From contig JALIRH010000039.1 in the NCBI GenBank assembly GCA_023055505.1, forward strand, positions 1,364,001 through 1,428,000: DNA of 64,000 nt, read 5' to 3'. Shown one piece after another: positions 13,920 to 26,845 of the stretch; the first letter of the stretch is position 1, and every line of letters starts with the position of its first letter. The stretch comes from Callipepla californica brunnescens. Taxonomy: Eukaryota > Chordata > Aves > Galliformes > Odontophoridae. The translations under genes and the position numbers were made by a program. The notes beneath the pieces were generated by a model. The model made no database searches. It was not told the DNA's origin and worked only from the letters and a program-made list of their open reading frames with translations.

Positions 13920-15259
13920 GCACCCCAGAAGCCAGGAGTGAAACGTCTTTGTAAGAAAGAGGAAATCAAGCCTGGATTACAGAAACAAATGCCATTTATT
14001 CCCAGTCTGGCAAATGACCCTGGAGTGTATGGTAAAAGGTGTGAATAAAATGACACAGACCTCCTCACCAGAGATTAGTGAGTCTGTTTATTTACTCAGC
14101 TTATGCAGCCCTTGTTTTATATTTGGATGCATATGAAACACAACAAATAATTTAGCACGTGCCAGCTGCTCTGTGTACGACCCCAACTGCTTTTCCAGCC
14201 GGGGCATGCTGAAAGGAGTGGAGGTGACTTCCCACACCAGTTTCTTAAGGAGCCTTCTTCCTCTTTGAGATGTCAAAGCAAGGAAAGGCTTCTACACAAG
14301 TGAACAGATACATTCTCTAAATGTCTGTGATTTTTTTTCTGAAATGATGCTTCAAATAGATGTCCTTATCCATGGATGGTCTGCCCTTGCAGCATATCCC
14401 ACTGGGATCTTCTCAGGCTGTACAGTGGGACCAGCATGGTTAGGGGCAGGGTGAAGCTGCAAAAAATGCCTCCATTGAGCAGTAGAGGAATTTATGCTCA
14501 CCAGTCCTCACAGCCAGGAAAGAGGCTGGCTCTGAACCTCTTTGTTTCTACTTATCCTCATTTGCTCATCTAGAGTTCCTAACGTTGGTATTATTCTGCT
14601 TTAATATTGTGCATTAGCCTAAGCTTATAATGAGCGTGGTATGGGACGTACATGGCACGGCACATTATGAACAGCTCTGATTGACGGTGCCGTGCAGCGA
14701 TGACAGCGCTGTGTTTTCCTTTCATTTTTGGAGACTAAGTGGCTTACATGTGGTCCCATTTAGAGGATGTCTGGGTGGCAGCTGCATTCTCCTATGTGCT
14801 TATGAGAGGGAAATGAACTTTTCAGTCTTGAAATGCTGTAAAAAGGGGTTATGTAAAAAGGCTGCATGCAGCTTTTGAAGGGGGAAAATATCCTCTCCAG
14901 ACAATGCGACTTCCTGTTTACAAAATAGAAATGTTTTGGACTTGCCTCTAAAGTGCCACGCAAGACTTCTGATGCTTTCCAGAGCAGTGTCCAGCTTTGG
15001 GATCGGAATGATTCTTCAGAGAGTGCTGTCCTCAGAATAAAAACCATCGTTGAGGCCGTGCATCTGAAACCATCCATCCGTTTCCCAGATTTTAACCTCC
15101 ATCTTTAAATGCAGAGGCCTCATTTTTAGGGAAATGCTGTGAGGCAAGGCTCACATAACATGTCTTTCTCCATCATGGCAAGCAAACAATATTTTATCTC
15201 CACTCTTGTGAAGAGAATCATAGAGCCCACGTGGAAGCCAGTGGTGGGAGATGCTGCTC

Positions 15260-15346
15260 TGAGTGACATGGTCTAGAGCAATCACAGGCATGGGTTGATG
15301 GTTGGACTAGATGATCTGTCTTCCCAACCTTAATGATTCTATGACA
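15260..15346 (+). repeat. CR1 3'-end fragment
   Basis: GACATGGTC, then GGCATGGGTTGATGGTTGGA, CTAGATGATCTGTCTTCCCA and CCTTAATGATTCTATGAC. Clear CR1 tail with the target-proximal ATTCTATGA motif. Confidence 0.85.
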
Positions 15347-16142
15347 CTAAGAAACAGCCCCTGCAATTCTTTCTAGAGCCCATGGTCAACTAGGACCAGA
15401 CAACGTGTATCTCTTTTTTCCTGGATGCTGGCAAGCAGTATTTTTTCCCTTTTCATTTTCTGTGGTGTGAGCTGTCCCTGCAGCTCAGCTCTTGTTCACA
15501 GAGGAGAAGCCAAGAGCAATTGAGGAGCTGCTCTTGTGGTGCTTTGGCACTGAAGAGCAAGTGAGTGAGTGGCTGAGTCCTGCCAAGACCAAATGGTCCC
15601 TTCAAGCAGAGCTGTGGCCTCCAGTGACAAAGTGCAAAGAGGTTGCCAGCAGAGGGCTGACCCAGCAAAACCCTGGTTTATTTATACATTTCAGTATGTG
15701 CTGAATGTGTGCACTGAGTGGAAGGAGTGGGGGAGAGCAGAGTGATAAAAAACACACATTGCAAAAAATGAATAGTAGGGTCGCACATTTGAGATCTGTG
15801 CACCAATTTCCAGAGGGAAAACATCCCATAGGAGCTCATAGAAAGAAAGGAACTGGTTTCCTAAAGGTCCCTGCCCCCCACTTAGCAATCAGAAACTAAC
15901 GGTACTGGGCACATATGGTCTTTGTTACATCTGCTTTCCAAAAGAGAGCTGAATTGCTGGATGGCTTTCCCATCCCTGGTGCTGTGACCCTCAAAACTGA
16001 GAAGCTCTGCCTCACTTGTGGCAAATTACTTCTTTCCTTTACTCACCTGTGTTGTACAATTGGGAGATAGGGAAGGAGGCTTTGTACCTATGGCGCAAAA
16101 CCTGCGCAACTTTGAATCCTGCTTTTTACACGTGTGTAATAT

Positions 16143-16368
16143 TGTATGGGAACAATCAGGTCATGGCCTAAACCAGTGATTGAGCACCTGGTGAAGGGGA
16201 GTAGTCAACCCTGGGAGCACAGGTGGAAGCAATTCACCTGTGCAACCAGAAGGGTCCACCCCTCCCTAACGTCATTTAAGGGCTGGCAGCTGTAAGAGAA
16301 GGGTCTCTACTTGGACGTTGCCTCTTTTGGAGTGTTTTGTGAGCCCTGATCCTTGGAAAAGGGTAAGT
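16143..16368 (+). repeat. Dispersed repeat, copy A (unnamed, about 226 bp)
   Basis: Collinear with 42238-42476. Shared blocks in order are TGTATGGGAAC, GTGATTGAGCACCTG (TGATTGATCACCTG in copy B), GGAGCACAGGTG, CACCTGTG, CATTTAAGGG, AAGGGT and AAAAGG followed by a donor-like GTAAGT. CACAGGTG (16218-16225) and CACCTGTG (16235-16242) form a perfect 8-bp inverted repeat. A CATTTAAG box lies at 16273-16280, 90 bp before the GT at 16363. No reading frame. I could not assign it to a known family; a solo LTR or a retroelement promoter region is possible. Confidence 0.65.
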
Positions 16369-19300
16369 GATTCTTTATTTTTGGGTTGTGACTGCTACTT
16401 TTCTTGAGTTTAAAGCAACTGTATCTGTTGCTGTTCGCATATGTTAAACAAGAAATGCGTCTCATTGTGTTTGGCTTCTTTGGGATTTTTGTTAGCAGTG
16501 TTGATGTACTTGTTGTTGTACTGCTGACTGATAAGCTGTGTACAGGAAGCAGTCAAGCATGAGTGCTTGCCCTTAGCCTTCATGAGTTGTTGGGTCATTC
16601 CCATCGCACGTGCAATATACCTCAAATGCTTCTTAGATACTCAGAAAGTATGCAGTGTTAGTGTTTACTAAACTGGCCTTTTTTTTTTTCCTTTTTGCTC
16701 GTGCAAGGCAGGCATGGGGAGACCTTTCTCAGGCTCCCTGTTTCTTCCTGCTCCCTAAACAACACATTAATCACTTGTGCAATGTGACTGAACTCCAGGC
16801 TACTGCCTTGAAAAAAGCACTGTCCTTCCAGAAACATCAGTATCTGGGTAGCATGGCATTTGTTGTTATGTTTTTCTGCAATCTGATGTTGTCCTGAGTG
16901 TCTTGTTGGGAGCAACAAGTGGGTCTGAGCTTTGTCTATGTTTGTGAAGATTGTCTAGAATCTTCCTCCCTGATATACTGAGGGGAAGTATGGTGCTCAA
17001 TGGTTTGCAGGCTTCACTTGGTTGAACTTTGTGTTATGGCACAGATGAGTTCTGTTTGGGTTCAAAGTAGTTGTTTTTGTTGCTTAAATTGACTCTTGAC
17101 ATCTCTTACCCTGACCCCATTATGTTTCTGCCCATCCCACCATTAAAAGGCCATCTAATTCCACTCTGGGCCATGTGGGTTTCTGGAGGTTCATCAGATG
17201 TCAGGCTGAGATAAATGAAGAAAGCCTCCTTGTCCTGATGAATTGCAGAGCTGGTCAGGAAAGGTTATTAACGGAAAAGTCAAACCAGAACATGGGGAGT
17301 TCTCATCTATGGGGGAACACAACAGAATTCAGTGAGGAGAAGCATGGCCTTGGGGTGTCTGGAGGGATTTGGTGGTCTTGGGCGCACTGGAGGATGACCA
17401 GGGAACCTGTCTTCTTCACCAGAGAAATAAGAGGAGGAAAAGTGAAAGTAAATATTAAAAATTGAAACTAAATTCAGGAGTACATATTGGAGGGGAGGAG
17501 GGGGGACAATGATACAGCAAAAAGCATTTCCCTGCTGGGGTCAAGGCAGGGAGATGTCTACATGGCATTAAGGTACAATTTGTGGTGAGAAAGGGAGGTG
17601 GTGGTGAAAGCAGAAAGGGAGAAGACAAAGACGTTGCTTCCCCCATGCTCCTCTGTCACAACAAGTCTACTTCGTGACCCTACCACATCTGCCTCAATCT
17701 GTCTTCATTTAGCTCTGAACAGCGATAGATAGCTCAGCAGGTTTTCATTATGGCTGTGTGATTAGGGCTCGTGATGACTTGTGGAAAATCCTCCCCTTTA
17801 CGCATAAATGGCTGGATGGGCCTTGCTGATTTCATGCTGCTGCTGGAAAACCAACCTGGGAAGGCTGATCAGAGGTTGGCACACAGGGAGGCAGTAGGAA
17901 AAAAAAAAAAAAGGATTTTCCTTGCAGTTCTTTGTTTTTAGCACTAACAACCTAGTAATGCCTCCCAGCTTGCTGCTTCCTCCAGCCAGCCCTGTGCTTG
18001 TGGTTAGTGCTGAAGCTTGCTCTGCTGAGCAATTCCACTTTATTTTAAAAATTACAATACAAAAAAAAGATAGTTTATAGTGGGGAAGAAGCTGGTCTCT
18101 TCCACACTAGGTGAAAATAAGATGCTGCTCCACTGAACATCGCAGGATGGTCAGTGTGAGGCAGGTGACTGTACTGGAGGGTTATGCTGGCTACTTCTGG
18201 CTGTAACAGATTAGTAGCCCTTTAAGAAAAGGAATTTCATTTTACTCTGCAGGCTACAGAAAGCTGCAATGAACTGACATAAGCATGAGGAGCACCTAGG
18301 GAGTATTCACACCTCTGCTGTTTTGTGTGGCTGCTTCGCATTGCTGTCTGGCAGCATCTGTTACTTTATGTTGGTGTCTGTAGACTGCCTGGTGCAGAGT
18401 GCTTCTGGGAGCTCAGGAAGGGGCTGAGTTGTTCCCTGAGTGGAATATGGTCAGACTGACACCCTGATTGTCTGATGCCAGGTGGCACAGAATATGATTC
18501 ACTCAGAGTGGTGCACTAACAGCACTGCATTGCTTATGTACAGCATCGTCCAAATTTCAGCAAGGAGAAATGCCTCATTTGATGTTCATTATCACTATTA
18601 CCTGGTTGTTGTTTTGGGGGTGGGGAGGTGCTGATAACAGGGCACCAGCAATGTGTTGTGTGGTAATGTGGTGATGGGTTGTTGAGTGGACCAGGTTATC
18701 TTAGTAGTCTTTTCCAACCTCTGATTCTGTGCCACATGCTTCCTCGCCCTGTGGATGCTCTTAAATCTTGTATCTTATCCTAGAAGAGTAGATTCTCTTT
18801 GGAGTCAGGAGAGATGCATATGCTGTTCTCATTATATGTTATTTTACTTGTGCATGGATGCCCTGAAGGCTTTTGACTAGATCAGTGAGAACTATCAATC
18901 CCCCCTTTCCCCACACCAGCCTTAAATGTGTCTGGGACTTGGTTAGAAGCTCTGACAAATGTCTCCTCACTCCAATGGTGAGGCAACGTGAGATGCTTCC
19001 AGGTGGTACGAGGGCTTTGCCAGACCTCCCTGTGATGAGTGTTGTCCCTCCAGGTGCTCAGAGCCAGCCTGGAGCAGATCAAGGTATCCTCACTGGCTGG
19101 CTTGGCTGTTTCCACCTCACTGCCACTCATCACAGCTCAGCACCTTCCTGTCCAACCACTAAGAGCAAGGTTGCAACACACTCTTCCTATCCTTTCATTC
19201 CTCTTTTTCTTCTGATTCAGTGTGGATGACCAGTAATGTTCAAGGCTCATCAAGGAAATGACTTCAGATTTTAAGTTCTTTCCTGGGGCAGCTTTGAGTA

Positions 19301-22300
19301 TTTAAATGTGCTTTTCTACTTTTTTTTCTTCCCTACACATTCGATAAACAGCTTCTCCTCTAGAAACGAATACAGAATGATATCATAGCTCAGTAAAATG
19401 CACTTGTTGCTTTAGCTCTCCTTGTGTTTCTAAGGGCTCACTCAGATTTCCCTGAATTTGGCTCTATTTCAAAGCTTGGGATGATGGATCATTGGGCCAG
19501 ATTTCTCCTCTTGCTTTTACCATTCCAGAGGTACAAAAGCCAGGAAAATTAATAATGCTGTGATTTTACTAGGGAATGTTATACATTACCAACCATGCGC
19601 TCTTGAATGTAGGTATTTACCATGACTGCTTTGCTTGCTGGCTCATTTAACCACTTTCCTCTCTTCAAAGCTCTGGGTCCTTACAGCAGATTTTTCAGGT
19701 AGAGATATTCATTTCTATTTTATGGAAGGAGGGAGGAAGGCACAGTTTGATACAGGGATGGAGGCTACTTCACCTACCCACCTACATTAGCTGGCTCCCG
19801 TTGCAGTTAATGAATAGACTCTAGCTTATCAAGGCTGAAGATGCTCAAAACATGCTGGAGATATCTCAGTCTCTTCACTGGGTACAGATGTAGTCAGGGG
19901 GCAGTGAGAGTAAATCTGCCTGAGCTAATGGACCACATCCTCTTTTAAATCCTTCTCCTACATTTCTGAGTTTAAGTTTGAGTCCCGGCGCTTTCCTTTG
20001 AGTTCAGTGCTACCCAAAACTCAGCAAGGACTGGATCTCTGGGACACCTGCAGAGAAGCATTTGCAGAACAGAGGTTGGAGATATTTACCATGGGAGTAA
20101 AAGTTCTCATGGTTTTGCTGGAGGGGAAAAAAAAAGTTATCTGTTCAGGAAAGGATAATTTTGACTTAAATATAATTCAGGGATAGCTACTATTAGGACT
20201 ACTACTCTACTAGGACATGCATCTTCTGTTGTATAAAACAGGGCTGAAATATTATCACCCACTCAGACCAGTGCATTATGGGAAGTGGCACTAGTAATCA
20301 AAAGCTGACTGATTTCATCTGATCCTCTGCAAAGTTCATCTAGAAAATGGGAGATAATTGGAAACCTTATTTGAGAAGACTGACACTTCAACTTTTCTTT
20401 CCTCTAGAGGAAACTTGGGGAGGTTTACAGTCTCCTGCAATTTCCATAATGCAAGTATAACTCAATCACACTGTTACCAGTGTAAAAAGAGGGAGACCCA
20501 TGGGTTCTTGTGCTTTGCCTTTGGGATACTGATTCAGTCTGCATCATGGGAAGTGAATTTCATTTTTGCAAAGCCTCTGAACACCTCAGGTAGGCAGAAG
20601 TCAGAAAAACTCTTCCACAGAGTTCTCCTGAAGAAGACTGGAGCCACAGGAGTGCTAAGGAGGGCTGGATATCAGCTCTACATCCAAACTTCAGCCAATA
20701 GAAAAAAGATGACATCTCCATGATTATATTTCTCCAGATGGTTTCTTAATCCCTTTGCCACATGGATGTAAAGTGCTACTTCCTTCTTCCTCTAGAGACT
20801 TCAATCATCTTGTTTGAGCACCAATGGTGATTAGGAAAGATTGCTCAGGTTTGAAGGTATTTTAAGACCTGTAGGCTGGCTAAGGCAAAGTTAGTTGGTT
20901 ATGGGAGACTGCTAAAGGCCCACAGAGAGAGTCTCGAGGTAATGAGCCTCCATATAACTAATGTTTTGGGATTTGTTTGTTGATGCTGTTATTTTGAATG
21001 GCCTCAATGTGTGCTCTTGTCAATGGTGCTCTGTCTCACTGGGGCAGCTCCTGGCATTTTTCTTCCCACACATTGCACTCAAGACAGCATTTTGAGACTA
21101 CTGGGACCTAGGAGATCATTTCTCATCCAAACCATAACTGAAGAAACTTCACGGCCAAATCACTGCAGCTGACTCCATTTGGCAGCTTGGACAAGGATGA
21201 ATGTCAGTCTAGGGTGGTGGGAATCGAGAGTGGTGGTATAAGAAGTTATGCTTAAAGTGGCATAGTGCTATGCCAAGTTTTGCTGAATATAAATATCCAC
21301 AAGCAGAGGAAGGGAAGTAATCGTGTTGAAAAATGAAACAATGTGAAGAGTTTTCAGTTTGGTGCTGGAGATGTTGGTTAGTTCTGCACCATTTGGGTAT
21401 GTTGTTGAGTACAGGTGATGTCATCCCTCTGACAACACACACTTGAGAATTTGTTTTAAAGCAACTGAAATGATCTGCTTGTACTGTCAAGGAAACAGAA
21501 ACCAAGCAGGAAAGCTATGAAGCAAGCTCTCTTTGCAGACAAAGCGGCAAAGCCATCAATGAAATATGAACAGCAGACGTCAAAGAAGGGATGATGTGGT
21601 TTTCAATACACCTGGATGTCACTTCTTCCCCTTCTTTCCCCCCCTTTGTGTTCAATATACTACATCAGCTGAAATACATTGGACCCCTCCAAAGCAACAA
21701 CAAAGATGTGGGAACAGATCCAGTGTTCATGAGAGCCTTTCAATAACTGCAGTGACCATGAGATCAAGCCTGATGCAGTAGAGTATTGGTTTGCTCATTT
21801 GCTTTTTGTTTTCAGGTAGAAGTTTTTGCTTTTTTTGTGAGAACAAGCCATCTGATTTTTTCTTTTCTTTTTTTTTTTTTTTTAAGGCTCTCAACTTGCT
21901 TGTGTGAGATGACAGCCCAAGAGTATTTGCCAAAAGTTGGGAAAATGCCAAGTTTTCATTAAACCTCTTGTAAACCCCCAAATTGCCGTCCTGCGAGGCT
22001 ACATCTGGCAAGGAAGCCATCTGTGATTCGTATAGTCTTGCTCCAACAAAACGACAACAGTGTGAAAAACTCTTTTCTCTGGTCGGCAGTGAACTGTAAA
22101 AGTAACATTAGTAATAGCTTCTGCAGGCTCAGTAATGACATAATTGACATTGGCTGAAAGCACAAGCCCCGACCGTGGGGTCTTGCCAAGGCTCTGGATT
22201 GATTCATATCATCCTTCAAAAATACAGGTCATAGTCAATAGCCCTCTTGGATGCTGCTTCTCACACCGGTGTTGAGACTGCTCTCCTTCTGAGCAGTGTC

Positions 22301-24169
22301 TGCAGTGAAGTCTTGCAGAGTATGAGCCTCCTGACCCTGGCCCCAGCCAAAAAAGGGGGCTGTTCTGCTTGACTGAAGCCATTTGCTTGATCCATAAACA
22401 AGGTCTGTATTTCCAATTGTTTGAAAACCTGCAGTTTCACAGAGAAGTGCACATTGCACCTAGTAATCTCTTATATCTGTAGCAACATGACCTGGTGCAT
22501 TTTATTTAATGCAGAGCCCTAGTAAGGAGACTGGGCTCTAAGCCATCTGCACATATGTTTCTTGGATGCCTGATATTTTCATTTTGCTTCAGATGAGCTG
22601 CACTGTGAGGGGGCTCCCATTTATAGCATCCGGGATTTTTTCCAGAATAAGTTGTGCTTGCCTCGTCTGTGGACCTCTCCTTCCCCCTCAGCCCCATTCA
22701 CCCCCATGACTCAAAAAATACAAACCCCAGCAGATGTCCATAGGAGGAAAAAAAAAAAAAAAAGCAAATCAGTGCTTTTTGTCTCACTCAAATCTTTTGC
22801 TAAGGAAACCGTTCCCCAGCTCCCTTTGTGTTTAAAAGCTGGAGGCCCCTGGTTTAGAGAAATCCTAGAAATACAATTTAAAGAGCTCAATGGGGCTGTG
22901 CTGAGCAGCTGCCTGCTTACTGATGGGGGAATGTTTGGTAAAACAGCACCTATTGCCACCAAGGTTTCCATTCACACCTCTCCTGTTCTACACATTTCAT
23001 GGAGAGCCTGGCCTGAAATGCAGGAGCTTTTTATGTGTTATTTAGACAAGTAAGTGACAAAAAAACACTGGATTGCAGCCTGTATGCTCTGTTAAATCTT
23101 TAGGTCTTCCTGGTTCAGGCAGAAAGAAGGAAAGGGCTTAAGTACTGAGGGAAGACCAAAAGAAGATGGGGAAAAGCTCAGATTCAGCAAAGGACTAGGG
23201 AGTAATACAGAGCTGAGTGCCTGACCCTGGTTGAACCCACGTTAGTGAAGAGCAGTGGTGGCTCTTTGTGGACACAGGAGCTGGGGCACAAAGCCTCATC
23301 CCCACACTTACAAAGCTCCCAAGATTGGCCTAAGGATTTCTGAGCATTCCTTCCCGTTGTTCCAACCCTGATGCCAGAGGCAGAGTCTAAACAGGCTGCC
23401 AGACAGTAGTTCTAAAGCCAGCACTTAAAACCAAGGCCAGGATGCTGGAAACCAGTTCTCAGTATGCCCTTCTATGGCTATAGGGGCCATCAGATCTTGC
23501 CTTTGGCGTGGTTTGAAGCTCCCATGGGCTGTAATCTGTGGTCTCTTTTTTGTTTTACACTGACTCTACAACATGGGCCTTCAGGGGATGTTCATGGCCA
23601 GCTTGCTGGGTGGGAGACAGGGAGTTTGTAACCTTACTAGGGTTTGTCTGCCAGAGCTCCTGACTGTGGCAATGCAATGCTGCTCCAGAAAGAGAAGGTC
23701 ATGGACCCTTTTCAACGCAAATACTGCTGGAGGGTTTTGCAACCCCATCATGAGACAGAGATGGATCCCCAGCATGGTTTTGTAACTTGATTATGCTGGG
23801 ACAATGGAAATCAACTGATGCCTTCCAAAAATAAAGCCTTGCCCTACTGGGTATAGCCTGAAGAACACAGGACTTGAAAGGCTCCAGCTCTTCCAGTACT
23901 GTTGGTTGTTGAATACATCTCTGCTATTGAGGAGGGGCTGAAGTCACAAGGAGGACTGGGCTTTCTCTATGTCATAGGTGAAGACCAACATTTATTTTCT
24001 TCCTAGGAGATTCTCTAGTTCTGGAGTCTGCCAGTCAGATTTTTCCAGAGCACTCCAGCACAGTGAGTACCAGGGACTGACCATCCTGGAGCTGCCCTCT
24101 AGGGCAGCAGAAGCCCTTCTGCACTGAAGATTTCTGGTGGAGAGTACCCAATAAACCTTTTCTTGCAGC
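16369..24169. other. Intergenic, one CR1 tail and homopolymer tracts
   Basis: CR1 at 18640, poly-T at 16679-16690, poly-A at 17898-17911, a T/C-rich tract at 21856-21883 and poly-A at 22748-22763. The stretch immediately after repeat copy A may include more of that element, but I could not trace it beyond about 16370. Confidence 0.6.
18640..18730 (+). repeat. CR1 3'-end fragment
   Basis: GGTGATGGGTTGTTGAGTGG, then TTATCTTAGTAGTCTTTTCC and AACCTCTGATTCTG. A diverged CR1 tail of the same type as those at 5601 and 44084. Confidence 0.75.
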
Positions 24170-24228
24170 GGAAGGATTGTAACTGGATGATCTTTGAGGT
24201 TCCTTCCAACCCAAGCTATTCTGTAATT
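24170..24228 (+). repeat. CR1 3'-end fragment (very short)
   Basis: AACTGGATGATCTTTGAGGT, then TCCTTCCAACCCAAGCTATT and CTGTAATTC. Only the last 60 bases of a CR1 remain. Confidence 0.75.
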
Positions 24229-25216
24229 CCCTTGGGAAACCTCCATCCCCTCCAGACCACTACTCTTACACTCTGGTGGAGTATTTGTTCCTTAGTCCTG
24301 CTAAGCCAATGCTGGAGATGATAGCAAAAAGGAAAAACGTGTAATGCAAGCAGGGAAGCAGACAAAATGAACAGAAGTCTGATCAAGGGTGGTCACTTCC
24401 TCCATTTGTATGAGGATTCAGGAAGTCCATTACACAGTGCTTCATCACTGTCATTTCTTTCCAACTAGATTACGAAAGATTAATAGCTTGGCTCCTCCTA
24501 TCCCCTTCTGGCATGTTGCAGAGGGTGGGGTTATCAGCCCCTCAGTGTGTGCCAGGTAGAGTTTTGCGGGATTTCAAGAAGCTTTCTTTTCCTCTCTAAT
24601 ACCTTAATGATCTGAGCCCAATTTTCATGGGAGCTGTTAGTATCCTTCCAGGTACAGAGATGGAGAAAACACACACTGGGAACTGTAGACATCCAATATT
24701 GCCTCTTTGGGAGGCAGTGCTGAGGCTGTGCTGCCTGGAGCAGGGAGCCTCTTTTATTAGGCTGCTCCTCAAGCTCATGTTACTGTCATGGCACTCCAGA
24801 GCCCATTAATAACTCTTGGATACAGCACCAGGGCGATAAGCAAGTTCATTACATGCTGCATTCCAGTGTTTAGCCTCAAATTCATGGTCCTGAGGAATTC
24901 AGCCTGGTCTCCACAAGCCTTAAGATGATTTATGGCCTCCTCTTCTTCTTCTCTCCTGATCTTTTCCCAGGTAACTATACTTTGATGTGAGTTAGTTTTG
25001 AGTAGGAAAACCATATCCTGTTCCTGAGCAACTACAAACAGAAGTTGGCATTTGCCAAAGCGTTCACACTTCTACCATCTGTATACGCACGTTGGACCCA
25101 AGCATCAGGTAGCCTGCTGTTAATATCTGGTCATCCTGTTATTATGCAAATGATGTCGGTAATTGCAGTGGTTCCTCCATTTTCCTGCAGGACCATTAAG
25201 TGCAGCTCACCAAGTA

Positions 25217-25350
25217 GAATCATAGAATTGTTGGGTTGAAAGGGACTCTGGAGGTCATCGACTTCCAAATCTACTGCTGTGAGCATGGATGCCTCCCATT
25301 AAATCAGGCACCAGATCAGTTTGCCCAGGGTCATCCAACCTGGCTTCAGT
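25217..25350 (-). repeat. CR1 3'-end fragment
   Basis: GAATCATAGAATTGTTGGGT, then GAAAGGGACTCTGGAGGTCA and CAGGGTCATCCAACCTGGCT, matching the reverse complement of a CR1 tail. Confidence 0.85.
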
Positions 25351-26739
25351 CACCTACATATCTCACATTTAGCAAGAAGTACCAGTAGTATCAAACACCA
25401 ATGATGTTTCTAGGATTTTCTTTTCCATTTCAGTGCAGGTACAATTTTCTGAGTGGGACACAAACTGATATTCTCTCTCCAGTGATCAGTGGACTGCAGG
25501 ACCTAAAGGAGAAAAAGCATAAGCCAAGAATTATTAATATTGCCAATTTGATAATTTTTGATCCTTCAGTGTGCAGGCAGATCTTGGTGGTGATAAAGAG
25601 AGGTGGGGTGCTCCTTGGTTCAATATTCAGTGGCATAGACTTAACTCTATCTATTACTTAAAATCTGATCTGGCTGGGGATGCCAAAATACCTGGTGGAT
25701 CTGCTGCTCTGCCTGCTTACGTTGTCCAGAATTAATTTCACTGTCATAATCATATAAAGGTCTTGGTTTGCCAATGAATTGGGGTTTTGTGATCATAGCA
25801 AAGGTAAAGATTAGTCACACACTGCACCAGAAGAAAAGCATGATCACAGAGCCACTCTCACGTGCTTCTTCAGGGCTGGCCCTTGGTTCACCACTGGACA
25901 AAAAAAAACCCGCAAAGATTTTTTTTTTTTTTTTATTCTTCTTCCAGAGTTTCTTATTCCACTAAGGACTTACTATTATTTCAAACTTAATGGGAATTTA
26001 ATCAGAAAGGAGTGATGTAGCGACTAGTCACCAGCTGAGCTCTGCAGATCCCTGATGGATGGGGCCAAGCCTGTGTCCAGCCCTCCAGTACTCCCTGACT
26101 ATGTGAATGCTTGCCTTTAGCCAGGCTTTCAGGTTTGGAAATCATTACCACTGCCTCCCGCGGCCATGGCAGCTGATTACAGTAATGGAGGAATTAAAAT
26201 CCTTCACCTGCTATGGCTCTTGTTCAGCTTCCCTCCCTGCCAAGTGCTATCTTTGTCCATAACAGCTTGCAAAAGCCCGTCGTATGTCTTAAAACAGCAG
26301 CAGATGTTTTGTTTTAACAGGGGAGAAGAGAAAGAGAGAAGGGAATCAATGACAGGCTGTGAAGAGTAAAGGTGGAGGGGAAAACAGCGGAATGGAATGA
26401 TCCTTTCTGCTTTTGTTTCTCCTATGGCTGGCACAGTAAATAACTCACTGTTCCTGTTGTCACAGGAGGTATGAGGGTATTTCCAGGCTTATCACTATCG
26501 TTTCTTCTGAAAGTTGTACTCCTGTCCCAGCTTTTTTGTGTGCGTTGCTGATAACCGATGTCTAAAGTAGTGGTGACGGTGTGCTTGGCTGGGATCCACC
26601 TGCCTGTAAGAAAGACATGCCAGAGTTTCTCATTTTTGCCAACTATGTTCCCACCTAGGAGGCTTCTGTGTTGTTGAAGACCCCTTACATCCTCAGGCAT
26701 CTCTTTTTGGCCAAAGACAATCTTCTCTTTTGGCTACCT

Positions 26740-26845
26740 CATCCCATGAACATCTTTGAAATGTCCTCTCTGTGTTGGACACCTTTCCCCTTGAACATCT
26801 TTGAAGATGCCCTCTCAGTGCTCTTCTTCATCTTTGAAGCTCCCA
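26740..26845 (+). repeat. Imperfect repeat with GAACATCTTTGAA core
   Basis: The core CATCTTTGAA occurs three times (near 26751, 26797 and 26829), twice followed by a TGTCCTCTC or TGCCCTCTC block. The period is about 46 then 32 bp, so this is a degenerate tandem array. Confidence 0.5.

Larger units (their letters stand above)
10546..15259. other. Intergenic, one CR1 tail and a T-rich tract
   Basis: Contains the CR1 at 11885 and low-complexity DNA around 13190-13260 and 13860-13919. No coding exon recognised. Confidence 0.65.

Noticed and set aside
13757..14048. Two overlapping small frames rich in phenylalanine and leucine, suggesting a membrane peptide
   Set aside because: They translate the poly-T tract at 13860-13919.
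15205..15225. GAATCATAGAGCC as the start of a minus-strand CR1
   Set aside because: The match stops after a dozen bases and is followed by unrelated sequence.
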